From Streptomyces sp. JH34 (GTDB taxonomy: Bacteria; Actinomycetota; Actinomycetes; Streptomycetales; Streptomycetaceae): a stretch of 64,000 bases of DNA. This document shows, one piece after another, positions 1 through 7,798 of the stretch. The position numbers were made by a program, and so were the translations under genes. Below the pieces are notes generated by a model. It was not told where the DNA came from. It saw only the letters and a program-made list of their open reading frames with translations, and made no database searches. The stretch lies in NCBI RefSeq assembly GCF_029428875.1, contig NZ_JAJSOO010000001.1, positions 5,580,001-5,644,000 of the forward strand. Reading direction: 5' to 3'. The number at the start of each line of letters is the position of its first letter. Position 1 is the stretch's first letter.

Positions 1-1235
1 AAGCCGCCCTGGAGACGGTGCGGCCCATCTGCGAGGACGTACGCCATCGTGGCTCGGCGGCAGTGATCGACTGGGGGGAGAAGTTCGACGGCGTCCGCCT
101 CGACTCGATCCGGGTGCCCGCCGACGCGATCACCGGCGCCCTGGAGACGCTCGACCCCGCCGTGCGCGCCGCCCTGGAGGAGTCCATCCGCCGCGCCCGC
201 CTCGTCCACCGCGCCCAGCGCCGTACGACCCACACCACCCAGGTCGTCCCCGGCGGCACGGTCACCGAGAAGTGGGTGCCCGTGGAGCGCGTCGGGCTCT
301 ACGTCCCCGGCGGACGCTCGGTCTACCCCTCGTCCGTCGTCATGAACGTCGTCCCCGCCCAGGAGGCCGGCGTCGAGGGCATCGCCGTCGCGTCCCCGCC
401 GCAGAAGGAGTTCGGCGGCCTGCCGCACCCCACGATCCTCGCGGCCTGCGCCCTCCTCGGCGTCGACGAGGTGTACGCCGCCGGCGGCTCCCAGGCCGTC
501 GCGATGTTCGCGTACGGCACCGAGGACTGCCTCCCCGTGAACCTCGTCACCGGCCCCGGCAACATCTACGTCGCCGCCGCCAAGCGCCTCCTCAAGGGCC
601 GCGTCGGCATCGACGCCGAGGCCGGCCCCACCGAGATCGCGATCCTCGCCGACGCGAGCGCCGACCCGGTGCACGTCGCCGCCGACCTGATCAGCCAGGC
701 CGAGCACGACCCGATGGCCGCCGCGGTGCTCGTCACCGACTCCGAGGAGCTCGCCGCCGCCACCGAGGCCGAGCTGAAGCCGCAGGTCGCCGCGACCCGG
801 CACGTCACCGACCGGATCGAACCGGCTCTGGCCGGCCGTCAGTCCGCGATCGTCCTGGTCAACGACCTGGAGGACGGCCTCAAGGTCGTCGACGCGTACG
901 CCGCCGAACACCTGGAGATCCAGACGGAGAACGCCGCGGCCGTCGCCGACCGGGTCCGCAACGCCGGAGCGGTCTTCGTCGGCCCCTGGTCGCCCGTCTC
1001 CCTCGGCGACTACTGCGCCGGCTCCAACCACGTCCTGCCCACCGGCGGCTGCGCCTGCCACTCCTCGGGCCTGTCCGTGCAGTCCTTCCTGCGCGGCATC
1101 CACGTCGTCGACTACACCCGCGACGCGCTCGCCGAGGTCACCCACCACGTGGTGACCCTCGCCGAGGCGGAGGACCTCCCCGCCCACGGCGCCGCGCTCA
1201 AGGCCAGGTTCGGCTGGAAGGTTCCGCAGGCGTGA
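1..1235 (+). CDS. hisD: Histidinol dehydrogenase (5' end outside window)
   Basis: Oxidises L-histidinol to L-histidine with NAD+, the last two steps of histidine synthesis, in the cytoplasm. The reading frame is open from the window edge (first whole codon at 3), so roughly the first 30 residues are missing; the family is usually about 430-440 aa and about 410 are visible. The conserved core is present: the VNLVTGPGNIYV stretch, the EAGPTEIAILAD segment, and the QAEHDP motif holding zinc and catalytic residues. The C-terminal LGDYCAGSNHVLPTGG motif is also intact. Its TGA overlaps the GTG of hisC by 4 nt, so it heads a translationally coupled his operon. The methionine-like GTG at 18 is internal, not the true start. 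Confidence 0.96.
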   Translation, partial: AALETVRPICEDVRHRGSAAVIDWGEKFDGVRLDSIRVPADAITGALETLDPAVRAALEESIRRARLVHRAQRRTTHTTQVVPGGTVTEKWVPVERVGLYVPGGRSVYPSSVVMNVVPAQEAGVEGIAVASPPQKEFGGLPHPTILAACALLGVDEVYAAGGSQAVAMFAYGTEDCLPVNLVTGPGNIYVAAAKRLLKGRVGIDAEAGPTEIAILADASADPVHVAADLISQAEHDPMAAAVLVTDSEELAAATEAELKPQVAATRHVTDRIEPALAGRQSAIVLVNDLEDGLKVVDAYAAEHLEIQTENAAAVADRVRNAGAVFVGPWSPVSLGDYCAGSNHVLPTGGCACHSSGLSVQSFLRGIHVVDYTRDALAEVTHHVVTLAEAEDLPAHGAALKARFGWKVPQA

Positions 1236-2359
1236 CGAACAGCAGCACCCCCCCGAACGCGTGGGACGCGCTCCCGATCCGCGACGAACTGCGCGGCCAG
1301 TCCCCGTACGGCGCGCCCCAGCTCGACGTACCCGTCCGGCTGAACACCAACGAGAACCCGTACCCGCTGCCCGACGCGCTCGTCGACCGCATCGCCGAGC
1401 GGGTCCGCGAAGCCGCCCGCGACCTCAACCGCTACCCCGACCGCGACGCCGTCGAACTCCGCACCGAGCTCGCCCGCTACCTCACCCGCACCGCCGGGCA
1501 CGAGGTCGCCGCCGCCAACGTGTGGGCGGCCAACGGCTCCAACGAGGTCCTCCAGCAGCTGCTGCAGACCTTCGGCGGCCCCGGGCGCACCGCGATCGGC
1601 TTCGAGCCCTCGTACTCCATGCACGCCCTCATCGCACGCGGCACGGGCACCGGCTGGATCTCCGGACCGCGCAACGAGGACTTCACCATCGACGTGGAGG
1701 CCGCGAAGAAGGCGATCGCCGAACACCGGCCCGAGGTCGTCTTCATCACCTCGCCCAACAACCCCACCGGCACCGCCGTGGACGCGGACACCGTCGTCGC
1801 CCTGTACGACGCCGCCCAGGCCGCCCGGCCCTCGATGGTCGTCGTCGACGAGGCGTACGGCGAGTTCAGCCACCACCCCTCGCTGCTCCCGCTCATCGAG
1901 GGACGCCCCCACCTGGTGCTCTCCCGCACCATGTCGAAGGCCTTCGGCGCCGCCGGCCTGCGTCTCGGCTACCTCGCGGCGGCCCCGGCCGTCGTCGACG
2001 CCGTCCAGCTGGTGCGCCTGCCGTACCACCTGTCCTCCGTCACCCAGGCCACCGCGCTCGCCGCCCTGGAGCACACCGATACGCTGCTCGGGTACGTCGC
2101 GCAGCTCAAGAGCGAGCGTGACCGGCTGGTCGACGGACTGCGGGAGCTCGGCTTCGCCGTCACCGACTCGGACGCCAACTTCGTCCAGTTCGGCCGCTTC
2201 GCCGACAGCCACACCGCCTGGCGGCGGATCCTCGACCGGGGCGTCCTGGTCCGGGACAACGGCGTACCGGGATGGCTGCGGGTCTCCGCGGGAACCCCGG
2301 CAGAGAACGACGCGTTCCTCGATGCGGTGCGCGGACTGAAGAAGGAGCACGACGCATGA
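1232..2359 (+). CDS. hisC: Histidinol-phosphate aminotransferase
   Basis: PLP-dependent class I/II aminotransferase that converts imidazole acetol phosphate to L-histidinol phosphate. The 375-aa length is normal for the family. The GTG start at 1232 overlaps the hisD stop; the frame is open further upstream, but that part is only a shadow of hisD. Visible motifs are the substrate-binding LNTNENPY near residue 38, SPNNPTG near 174, DEAYGEF near 206 and the Schiff-base lysine in SRTMSKAFG (K236), followed by the phosphate-binding GLRLGY arginine. The stop overlaps the hisB ATG by 4 nt. Confidence 0.96.
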   Translation: MTNSSTPPNAWDALPIRDELRGQSPYGAPQLDVPVRLNTNENPYPLPDALVDRIAERVREAARDLNRYPDRDAVELRTELARYLTRTAGHEVAAANVWAANGSNEVLQQLLQTFGGPGRTAIGFEPSYSMHALIARGTGTGWISGPRNEDFTIDVEAAKKAIAEHRPEVVFITSPNNPTGTAVDADTVVALYDAAQAARPSMVVVDEAYGEFSHHPSLLPLIEGRPHLVLSRTMSKAFGAAGLRLGYLAAAPAVVDAVQLVRLPYHLSSVTQATALAALEHTDTLLGYVAQLKSERDRLVDGLRELGFAVTDSDANFVQFGRFADSHTAWRRILDRGVLVRDNGVPGWLRVSAGTPAENDAFLDAVRGLKKEHDA

Positions 2360-2958
2360 CTCGCGAGGCCCGCGTAGGAAGAGTGGAGCGGACCACCAAG
2401 GAGACCTCCGTGCTCGTCGAGATCAACCTCGACGGCACCGGCAAGGTCGACGTCTCGACCGGGGTGGGCTTCTACGACCACATGCTCGACCAGCTCGGCC
2501 GCCACGGGCTCTTCGACCTCACGGTCAAGACCGAGGGCGACCTGCACATCGACTCGCACCACACCATCGAGGACACCGCCCTCGCGCTCGGTGCCGCCTT
2601 CAGGCAGGCGCTCGGCGACAAGGTCGGGATCTACCGCTTCGGCAACTGCACCGTCCCGCTGGACGAGTCGCTCGCCCAGGTCACCGTCGACCTCTCCGGC
2701 CGCCCCTACCTGGTGCACACCGAGCCGGAGAAGATGGCGCCGATGATCGGCGAGTACGACACCACGATGACCCGGCACATCCTGGAGTCCTTCGTGGCCC
2801 AGGCGCAGATCGCCCTGCACGTGCACGTCCCGTACGGCCGCAACGCCCACCACATCGTGGAGTGCCAGTTCAAGGCGCTGGCCCGCGCCCTGCGGTACGC
2901 CAGCGAGCACGACCCGCGCGCGGCCGGCATCCTCCCGTCCACGAAGGGCGCCCTGTGA
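2356..2958 (+). CDS. hisB: Imidazoleglycerol-phosphate dehydratase
   Basis: Mn-dependent dehydratase that converts imidazole glycerol phosphate to imidazole acetol phosphate. It is 200 aa and monofunctional, as in actinomycetes, without the phosphatase domain of enterobacterial HisB. Metal-binding histidine/glutamate clusters are visible in GFYDHMLDQLGRHG (about residues 36-49), DSHHTIED (about 64-71) and RNAHHIVE (about 162-169). The ATG at 2356 overlaps the hisC stop by 4 nt; the frame is open further upstream only as a shadow of hisC. Confidence 0.96.
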   Translation: MTREARVGRVERTTKETSVLVEINLDGTGKVDVSTGVGFYDHMLDQLGRHGLFDLTVKTEGDLHIDSHHTIEDTALALGAAFRQALGDKVGIYRFGNCTVPLDESLAQVTVDLSGRPYLVHTEPEKMAPMIGEYDTTMTRHILESFVAQAQIALHVHVPYGRNAHHIVECQFKALARALRYASEHDPRAAGILPSTKGAL

Positions 2959-3122
2959 CCGGCCTCAACACCGTTCTGATCCTCGTCGGCCTCTTCCTGG
3001 CCGGCGGGGTCTACTCCTTCTGGAAGCAGGGCATGCCCAAGGGCGTCGTCGTGCTCCTCGGGATCGGCTCCGTGATGTGCCTGGTGGCGGGCATCATGCG
3101 GATCCAGGGACTCTGGAACTGA
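2955..3122 (+). CDS. Small two-helix membrane protein of the his operon
   Basis: A 55-aa protein starting at a GTG that overlaps the hisB stop by 4 nt, with a GAAGGGC ribosome-binding site just upstream. It is almost entirely hydrophobic: an N-terminal segment (about residues 3-19) and a second one (about 28-46) flank a short polar turn containing WKQGMPK, so it should be a two-helix hairpin in the membrane. Genes of this kind occur between hisB and hisH in streptomycetes, but I know of no function. The coupling argues that it is translated with the operon. No catalytic motif is visible. Confidence 0.8.
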   Translation: MTGLNTVLILVGLFLAGGVYSFWKQGMPKGVVVLLGIGSVMCLVAGIMRIQGLWN

Positions 3123-3131
3123 GGTAGCACT

Positions 3132-3773
3132 GTGAGCGACAAGAAGAAGATCGTCGTCTTCGACTACGGCTTCGGCAACGTACGGTCCGCCGAGCGGGCC
3201 CTCGCCCACGTCGGCGGGGACGTGGAGATCACCCGCGACTTCGACACCGCGATGAACGCCGACGGGCTGCTCGTCCCCGGCGTCGGCGCCTTCTCCGCCT
3301 GCATGGCGGGCCTGAAGAAGGCGCGCGGCGAATGGATCATCGGCCGCAGGCTGTCCGGCGGCCGGCCCGTCATGGGCATCTGCGTCGGGATGCAGATCCT
3401 GTTCGAGCGCGGCATCGAGCACGGCGTCGAGACGGAAGGCCTCGACGAGTGGCCCGGCACCGTCGGACCGCTGCAGGCCGACGTCGTGCCGCACATGGGC
3501 TGGAACACCGTCGAGCCACCCGAGGGCTCCCAGCTCTTCGCGGGCCTGGACGCCGAGGCGCGTTACTACTTCGTGCACTCCTACGCGGCGCACGACTGGT
3601 CCCTCGAAGTGACCAACGACAAGATCCGCGCCCCCAAGGTCACTTGGGCCACGCACGGAGAGCGGTTCGTGGCCGCCGTCGAGAACGGCGCGCTGTGGGC
3701 CACCCAGTTCCACCCCGAGAAGTCCGGCGATGCCGGCGCCCAGCTGCTGACCAACTGGATCGAGACGCTGTAA
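3132..3773 (+). CDS. hisH: Imidazole glycerol phosphate synthase, glutaminase subunit
   Basis: Class I glutamine amidotransferase that feeds ammonia to HisF, together making imidazole glycerol phosphate and AICAR. The 213-aa protein shows the nucleophile in GICVGMQ (C84) and the H194/E196 pair in QFHPEKSG, completing the triad. A GTG start at 3132 lies 9 nt after the preceding small gene. Its TAA shares an A with the priA ATG. Its partner HisF is encoded two genes downstream instead of next to it. Confidence 0.96.
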   Translation: MSDKKKIVVFDYGFGNVRSAERALAHVGGDVEITRDFDTAMNADGLLVPGVGAFSACMAGLKKARGEWIIGRRLSGGRPVMGICVGMQILFERGIEHGVETEGLDEWPGTVGPLQADVVPHMGWNTVEPPEGSQLFAGLDAEARYYFVHSYAAHDWSLEVTNDKIRAPKVTWATHGERFVAAVENGALWATQFHPEKSGDAGAQLLTNWIETL

Positions 3774-4498
3774 TGCCGAAGCTTGAACTGCTCCCCGCCG
3801 TAGACGTACGCGACGGACAGGCCGTCCGCCTCGTGCACGGCGAATCCGGCTCCGAGACCTCCTACGGCTCCCCGCTGGAGGCGGCCCTCGCCTGGCAGCG
3901 CTCCGGCGCCGAGTGGCTGCACCTCGTGGACCTGGACGCCGCCTTCGGCACCGGCGACAACCGCGCGCTGATCGCAGAGGTGGCCGGCGCCATGGACATC
4001 AAGGTCGAGCTCTCCGGAGGCATCCGCGACGACGCCTCGCTCGCCGCCGCCCTCGCCACCGGCTGCCGCCGGGTCAACCTCGGCACCGCCGCCTTGGAGA
4101 CCCCCGAGTGGGTCGCCAAGGTCATCGCCGAGCACGGCGACAAGATCGCCGTCGGCCTCGACGTCCGGGGCACGACGCTGCGCGGCCGCGGCTGGACCCG
4201 CGACGGCGGCGACCTCTACGAGACGCTCGCCCGCCTCGACTCCGAGGGCTGCGCCCGCTACGTCGTGACCGACATCGCCAAGGACGGCACGCTCCAGGGC
4301 CCCAACCTGGCCCTCCTGCGCGACGTCTGCGCCGCCACCGACAAGCCCGTCGTCGCCTCCGGCGGGGTCTCCTCGCTCGCGGACCTGCGCGCGATCTCCC
4401 TGCTCGTCCCGGAAGGCGTCGAGGGAGCGATCGTCGGCAAGGCGCTGTACGCGGAGGCGTTCACCCTCGAAGAGGCCCTCAAGGCGGTCGCCGCATGA
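3773..4498 (+). CDS. priA: Bifunctional HisA/TrpF isomerase PriA
   Basis: A 241-aa (beta/alpha)8 barrel isomerising ProFAR (histidine pathway). In actinomycetes PriA also isomerises phosphoribosylanthranilate (tryptophan pathway). Catalytic D11 is in LLPAVDV and the second acid is in VTDIAKDG (D171). R19 in QAVRLVHGE, important for dual specificity, is retained, as is the GRGWTRDGG loop carrying the PriA-type tryptophan. No separate trpF is seen in the window although trpE, trpC, trpB and trpA are, which supports dual use. The ATG overlaps the hisH stop by one base; the stop overlaps the next ATG by 4 nt. Confidence 0.93.
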   Translation: MPKLELLPAVDVRDGQAVRLVHGESGSETSYGSPLEAALAWQRSGAEWLHLVDLDAAFGTGDNRALIAEVAGAMDIKVELSGGIRDDASLAAALATGCRRVNLGTAALETPEWVAKVIAEHGDKIAVGLDVRGTTLRGRGWTRDGGDLYETLARLDSEGCARYVVTDIAKDGTLQGPNLALLRDVCAATDKPVVASGGVSSLADLRAISLLVPEGVEGAIVGKALYAEAFTLEEALKAVAA

Positions 4499-4893
4499 CC
4501 GACTCCGTGCGCCGCGTCTCCTCGGGCGCCCCCTGGGAGGAGAAGTTCGGCTACTCCCGTGCCGTGGAGCTCCCCACCGGCCTCGTCCTGGTCTCCGGCT
4601 GCACCTCCGTGGTCGACGGCCAGATCGTGGCGGGCAGCCCGTACGAGCAGGCCGTCGCCTCCTTCCGGGTCGCCTTCGACGCCCTCAAGCAGGTCGGGAT
4701 CGGCCGCGAGGACGTCGTCCGCACCCGGATGTACATCACGCACGCCCGGGACGTCGACGAGGTGGGCCGCGCCCACAAGGAGCTCTTCGACGACGTCCGA
4801 CCCGCCGCCTCCATGATCATCGTGTCCGGCTTCGTCGACCCCTCCCTGGTCGTCGAGGTCGAGGTCGAGGCCTACCGGGCGGGTGAGCGATGA
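4495..4893 (+). CDS. RidA/YjgF-family protein lacking the catalytic arginine
   Basis: A 132-aa RidA-fold protein coupled by 4-nt overlaps to priA and hisF. Canonical RidA enzymes hydrolyse reactive enamines/imines using an arginine in a PARS motif. Here the aligned segment is RPAASM, so the position of E. coli R105 is alanine (A105). The rest of the fold is clear: FGYSRAVEL, LVSGCTSVVDG, and the C-terminal VVEVEVEAYR strand. It therefore belongs to a RidA subgroup that need not be an imine deaminase. Its fixed place in the his operon suggests a role with an unstable pathway intermediate or with HisF, but this is inference. Confidence 0.88.
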   Translation: MTDSVRRVSSGAPWEEKFGYSRAVELPTGLVLVSGCTSVVDGQIVAGSPYEQAVASFRVAFDALKQVGIGREDVVRTRMYITHARDVDEVGRAHKELFDDVRPAASMIIVSGFVDPSLVVEVEVEAYRAGER

Positions 4894-5645
4894 CCCTCGC
4901 CGTACGGGTCATCCCGTGCCTGGACGTCGACAAGGGCCGCGTCGTCAAGGGCGTCAACTTCCAGAACCTGCGCGACGCGGGCGACCCCGTCGAGATGGCG
5001 AAGCTCTACGACGCCGAGGGCGCCGACGAGTTGACGTTCCTCGACATCACCGCCTCCAGCGGTGACCGCGAGACGACGTACGACGTGGTGCGCCGCACCG
5101 CCGAGCAGGTGTTCATCCCGCTCACCGTCGGCGGCGGGGTCCGCACCCCCGACGACGTCGACAAGCTGCTGCGCGCAGGGGCCGACAAGGTCGGGGTCAA
5201 CACCGCCGCCATCGCCCGCCCCGAACTCATCCGCGAGATCGCCGAACGCTTCGGGCGCCAGGTGCTCGTGCTCTCCGTCGACGCCCGGCGCACCCCCGAG
5301 GGCACCTTCGAGGTGACGACCCACGGCGGCCGCAGGGGCACCGGCATCGACGCGGTGGAGTGGGCGCACCGCGCGGCCGACCTCGGAGCGGGCGAGATCC
5401 TGCTCAACTCGATGGACGCCGACGGCACCAAGGACGGCTACGACACCGAGATGATCAAGGCCGTGCGGGCCCACGTCACCGTCCCCGTCATCGCCTCCGG
5501 TGGCGCCGGCCGGCTCGCGGACTTCCCGCCGGCCGTCGGCGCGGGCGCCGACGCGGTCCTCGCCGCGTCGGTCTTCCACTTCGGTGACCTGCGGATCTCC
5601 GAGGTCAAGGGCGCTCTGCGCGAGGCGGGGCACCCCGTCCGCTGA
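4890..5645 (+). CDS. hisF: Imidazole glycerol phosphate synthase, cyclase subunit
   Basis: A (beta/alpha)8 barrel that uses ammonia from HisH to convert PRFAR to imidazole glycerol phosphate plus AICAR. At 251 aa it has normal length. Catalytic aspartates lie in RVIPCLDVDKG (D12) and in the SMDADGTKDGYD segment; phosphate-binding loops are TVGGGVRT and IASGGAG. The ATG overlaps the preceding RidA-family stop by 4 nt. It is the last gene of the operon and is followed by a perfect hairpin at 5719-5747. Confidence 0.96.
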   Translation: MTLAVRVIPCLDVDKGRVVKGVNFQNLRDAGDPVEMAKLYDAEGADELTFLDITASSGDRETTYDVVRRTAEQVFIPLTVGGGVRTPDDVDKLLRAGADKVGVNTAAIARPELIREIAERFGRQVLVLSVDARRTPEGTFEVTTHGGRRGTGIDAVEWAHRAADLGAGEILLNSMDADGTKDGYDTEMIKAVRAHVTVPVIASGGAGRLADFPPAVGAGADAVLAASVFHFGDLRISEVKGALREAGHPVR

Positions 5646-5718
5646 TCCCGGTCAGGGAGACAGCCGTACGGAAGACCGGCGATCTCGCCGATGTCCGTGC
5701 GGAGGACACGCCGCCAGA

Positions 5719-5747
5719 GTGGCGCCGTCAGCAACTGACGGCGCCAC
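5719..5747 (+). terminator. Terminator hairpin of the his operon
   Basis: Perfect 13-bp inverted repeat (5719-5731 with 5735-5747) around a 3-nt loop, CAA. There is no U tract, as is common for streptomycete terminators. It lies 73 nt after hisF and about 85 nt before the next gene. Confidence 0.75.
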
Positions 5748-5831
5748 CCACGCGGTGCTCCCCCGAAGGACCGGACGACGGGCCTCCGGCTGCCGCGGTG
5801 TGGTTCGCCACAACCGAGAGGATCCCCCCTC

Positions 5832-6764
5832 GTGCAGCAGCACCTCCCCTCAGACGACAGCTCCCCACGCCGCCACCGGATGTCGAGGAGCCGCTCCCGC
5901 ACCGTCAGGCTGGGCGTCGCGGCCGCGGCCGCCACCGCAGGTCTGGTCACCGCGCTGGTCCCGGGCGCGCAGGCCGCCGACAACCCGTACGAGCGCGGGC
6001 CCGCGCCGAGCAACGCGAGCATCGAGGCCAGCCGTGGCTCGTACGCCACGTCGCAGACGACCGTGTCCTCACTGAGCGTCAGAGGGTTCGGCGGCGGCAC
6101 GGTCTACTACCCGACGTCCACCTCGGACGGGACGTTCGGCGCCGTCGTGATCGCGCCCGGCTTCACGGCCTACCAGTCGAGCATCGCGTGGCTGGGTCCG
6201 CGTCTGGCGTCGCAGGGCTTCGTGGTGTTCACGATCGACACCAACACGACGTCGGACCAGCCGGCCAGTCGTGGTGACCAGTTGCTCGCGGCGCTGGACT
6301 ACCTCACCGGCAGCAGTTCGGTGCGGAGCCGGATCGACTCCTCGCGGCTGGGTGTGATGGGTCATTCGATGGGCGGTGGCGGCACGCTGGAGGCGGCGAA
6401 GGACCGTCCGTCGCTGCAGGCGGCGATCCCGCTGACGGGCTGGAACACGGACAAGACCTGGCCCGAGGTGCGGACTCCGACCCTGGTCATCGGGGCGGAC
6501 GGTGACACCGTCGCTCCGGTGGCCACGCATTCGGAGCCGTTCTACAACTCCCTGCCGAGTTCGCTGGACAAGGCGTACCTGGAGCTCCGTGGTGCCACCC
6601 ACTTCACGCCGAACACGTCGAACACGACGATCGCGAAGTACAGCATCTCGTGGCTGAAGCGGTTCATCGACAACGACACCCGCTACGAGCAGTTCCTGTG
6701 CCCGCTGCCGTCGACGAGCCTCACGATCGCCGAGTACAGGGGCAACTGCCCGCACACCTCCTGA
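5832..6764 (+). CDS. Secreted cutinase/PET-hydrolase-type polyesterase
   Basis: A 310-aa exported alpha/beta hydrolase of the actinomycete cutinase family, which cleaves polyesters and short-chain esters. A twin-arginine-rich N-terminus and hydrophobic stretch end in AQA at residue 48; the mature form begins ADNPYERGPAPS, typical of this family. The triad is S179 in GHSMGGG, D225 in GADGDTVAP and H257 in GATHFTP. Y114 (GFTAYQSS) and W204 (TGWNTDKTW) occupy the aromatic clamp positions, and C290/C306 form the usual C-terminal disulfide. The GTG at 5832 is preferred because GAGAGGA precedes it; ATG at 5880 is an alternative. Confidence 0.9.
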   Translation: MQQHLPSDDSSPRRHRMSRSRSRTVRLGVAAAAATAGLVTALVPGAQAADNPYERGPAPSNASIEASRGSYATSQTTVSSLSVRGFGGGTVYYPTSTSDGTFGAVVIAPGFTAYQSSIAWLGPRLASQGFVVFTIDTNTTSDQPASRGDQLLAALDYLTGSSSVRSRIDSSRLGVMGHSMGGGGTLEAAKDRPSLQAAIPLTGWNTDKTWPEVRTPTLVIGADGDTVAPVATHSEPFYNSLPSSLDKAYLELRGATHFTPNTSNTTIAKYSISWLKRFIDNDTRYEQFLCPLPSTSLTIAEYRGNCPHTS

Positions 6765-6781
6765 CCACGGGGGAGCCGGGG

Positions 6782-6806
6782 CCGGGCCGCGCGTACCGCG
6801 GTCCGG
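6782..6806. terminator. Hairpin between convergent esterase and hydrolase genes
   Basis: Ten-base-pair stem with one G-U pair (6782-6791 with 6797-6806), loop CGTAC, in the 100-nt gap between two convergent genes. It could serve both. Much of this gap consists of repeated GGCCCTCCG-like segments. Confidence 0.5.
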
Positions 6807-6864
6807 CCCTCCGCCGGTCGGCCCTCCGTCGGTCCGGCCCGCTGCGCCGCACGGAGCCCGCCGC

Positions 6865-7638
6865 TCAGTCCCGACCCAGGAACGAGGCGATGGCACCGGC
6901 GAATCCGGGGTCGCGCACGACCGTCAGATGGTCGCCCGGCAGCACGGTCAGCTCCGCCCCCGCGATGGCCGAGGCCAGCACCTCGGGCCGGGTCGCGAGG
7001 GGGTCGTCCGCACCGGCGAGCACGAGCGTCGGGACCGTGATCCGGTCCAGCGGCAGCGCGTCCCGGTGCACGGACCGTATCTGCGCGGCCAGCGCCGGCC
7101 GGTCACCGCCCGCCGCGTCGGCCAGCACCCGGAAGGCACGGGTCCGCTCGGGGGCGTCCGCCGCGTCCTCGGCCATGAGCGCCGCCGAGACCAGCTCGGG
7201 AGGCATCACCCTGGTGTCCAGGCCGCCCACCTCGACCGCGCCCGCGCCGATCCCCCCGGCCACCAGACGACTGATCCGGCTGTCCCGCGCCGCGGCCAGG
7301 ACCGCCACCACGGCACCCATGGAATAGCCCGCGACGTGCACGTGGTCCGCGCCGATCCGGTCGACGAGCAGACGCACGTCACCGGCCATCAGCGACTCGC
7401 CGTAGTGCGCGTCGTCGTGCGGCCGGTCCGACGCGCCGTGGCCGCGCGCGTCCAGGGCGTACACCCGGCGGCCCCGCGCCACGAGCGCCTCGACGACGCC
7501 CGGGCCCTCCCAGTTCAGCCGGGCGTCAGCGGCGAAGCCGTGCAGCAGCACCACCGGCGGCAGGGCGCCGTCCGGGTTCCGCGACCAGGACCAGTAACGC
7601 AGGGTCAAACCGTCGTGTGTACGCAATTCGTCAGTCAT
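6865..7638 (-). CDS. Alpha/beta hydrolase
   Basis: A 257-aa cytoplasmic alpha/beta hydrolase of the broad epoxide hydrolase/esterase type. Motifs in order: the oxyanion HGF in VVLLHGFAAD, DARGHGASD, the nucleophile elbow AGYSMGAV, the acid region LAGADDPLA, and the catalytic histidine in PGDHLTVV. No signal peptide is seen. The substrate cannot be told from the sequence. It is divergent from the LAL regulator at 7799 with a 160-nt shared upstream region, so that regulator could control it, though nothing in the sequence proves this. Confidence 0.88.
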   Translation of the reverse strand: MTDELRTHDGLTLRYWSWSRNPDGALPPVVLLHGFAADARLNWEGPGVVEALVARGRRVYALDARGHGASDRPHDDAHYGESLMAGDVRLLVDRIGADHVHVAGYSMGAVVAVLAAARDSRISRLVAGGIGAGAVEVGGLDTRVMPPELVSAALMAEDAADAPERTRAFRVLADAAGGDRPALAAQIRSVHRDALPLDRITVPTLVLAGADDPLATRPEVLASAIAGAELTVLPGDHLTVVRDPGFAGAIASFLGRD

Positions 7639-7798
7639 GCACCGACGTTACGGGCGGCCTCCGCGGAACGGGCCCGGACTGTGCCCCGGCACAGCGCGCA
7701 CGCCGTTCCGTTGGGAGCCCGCACCGGTCCGGGCCGACCGGGAACGGGGAGCGGACGCGAGCCTTCCGACGCTGTTTACGCGGAAGTAACGTGAAAGT

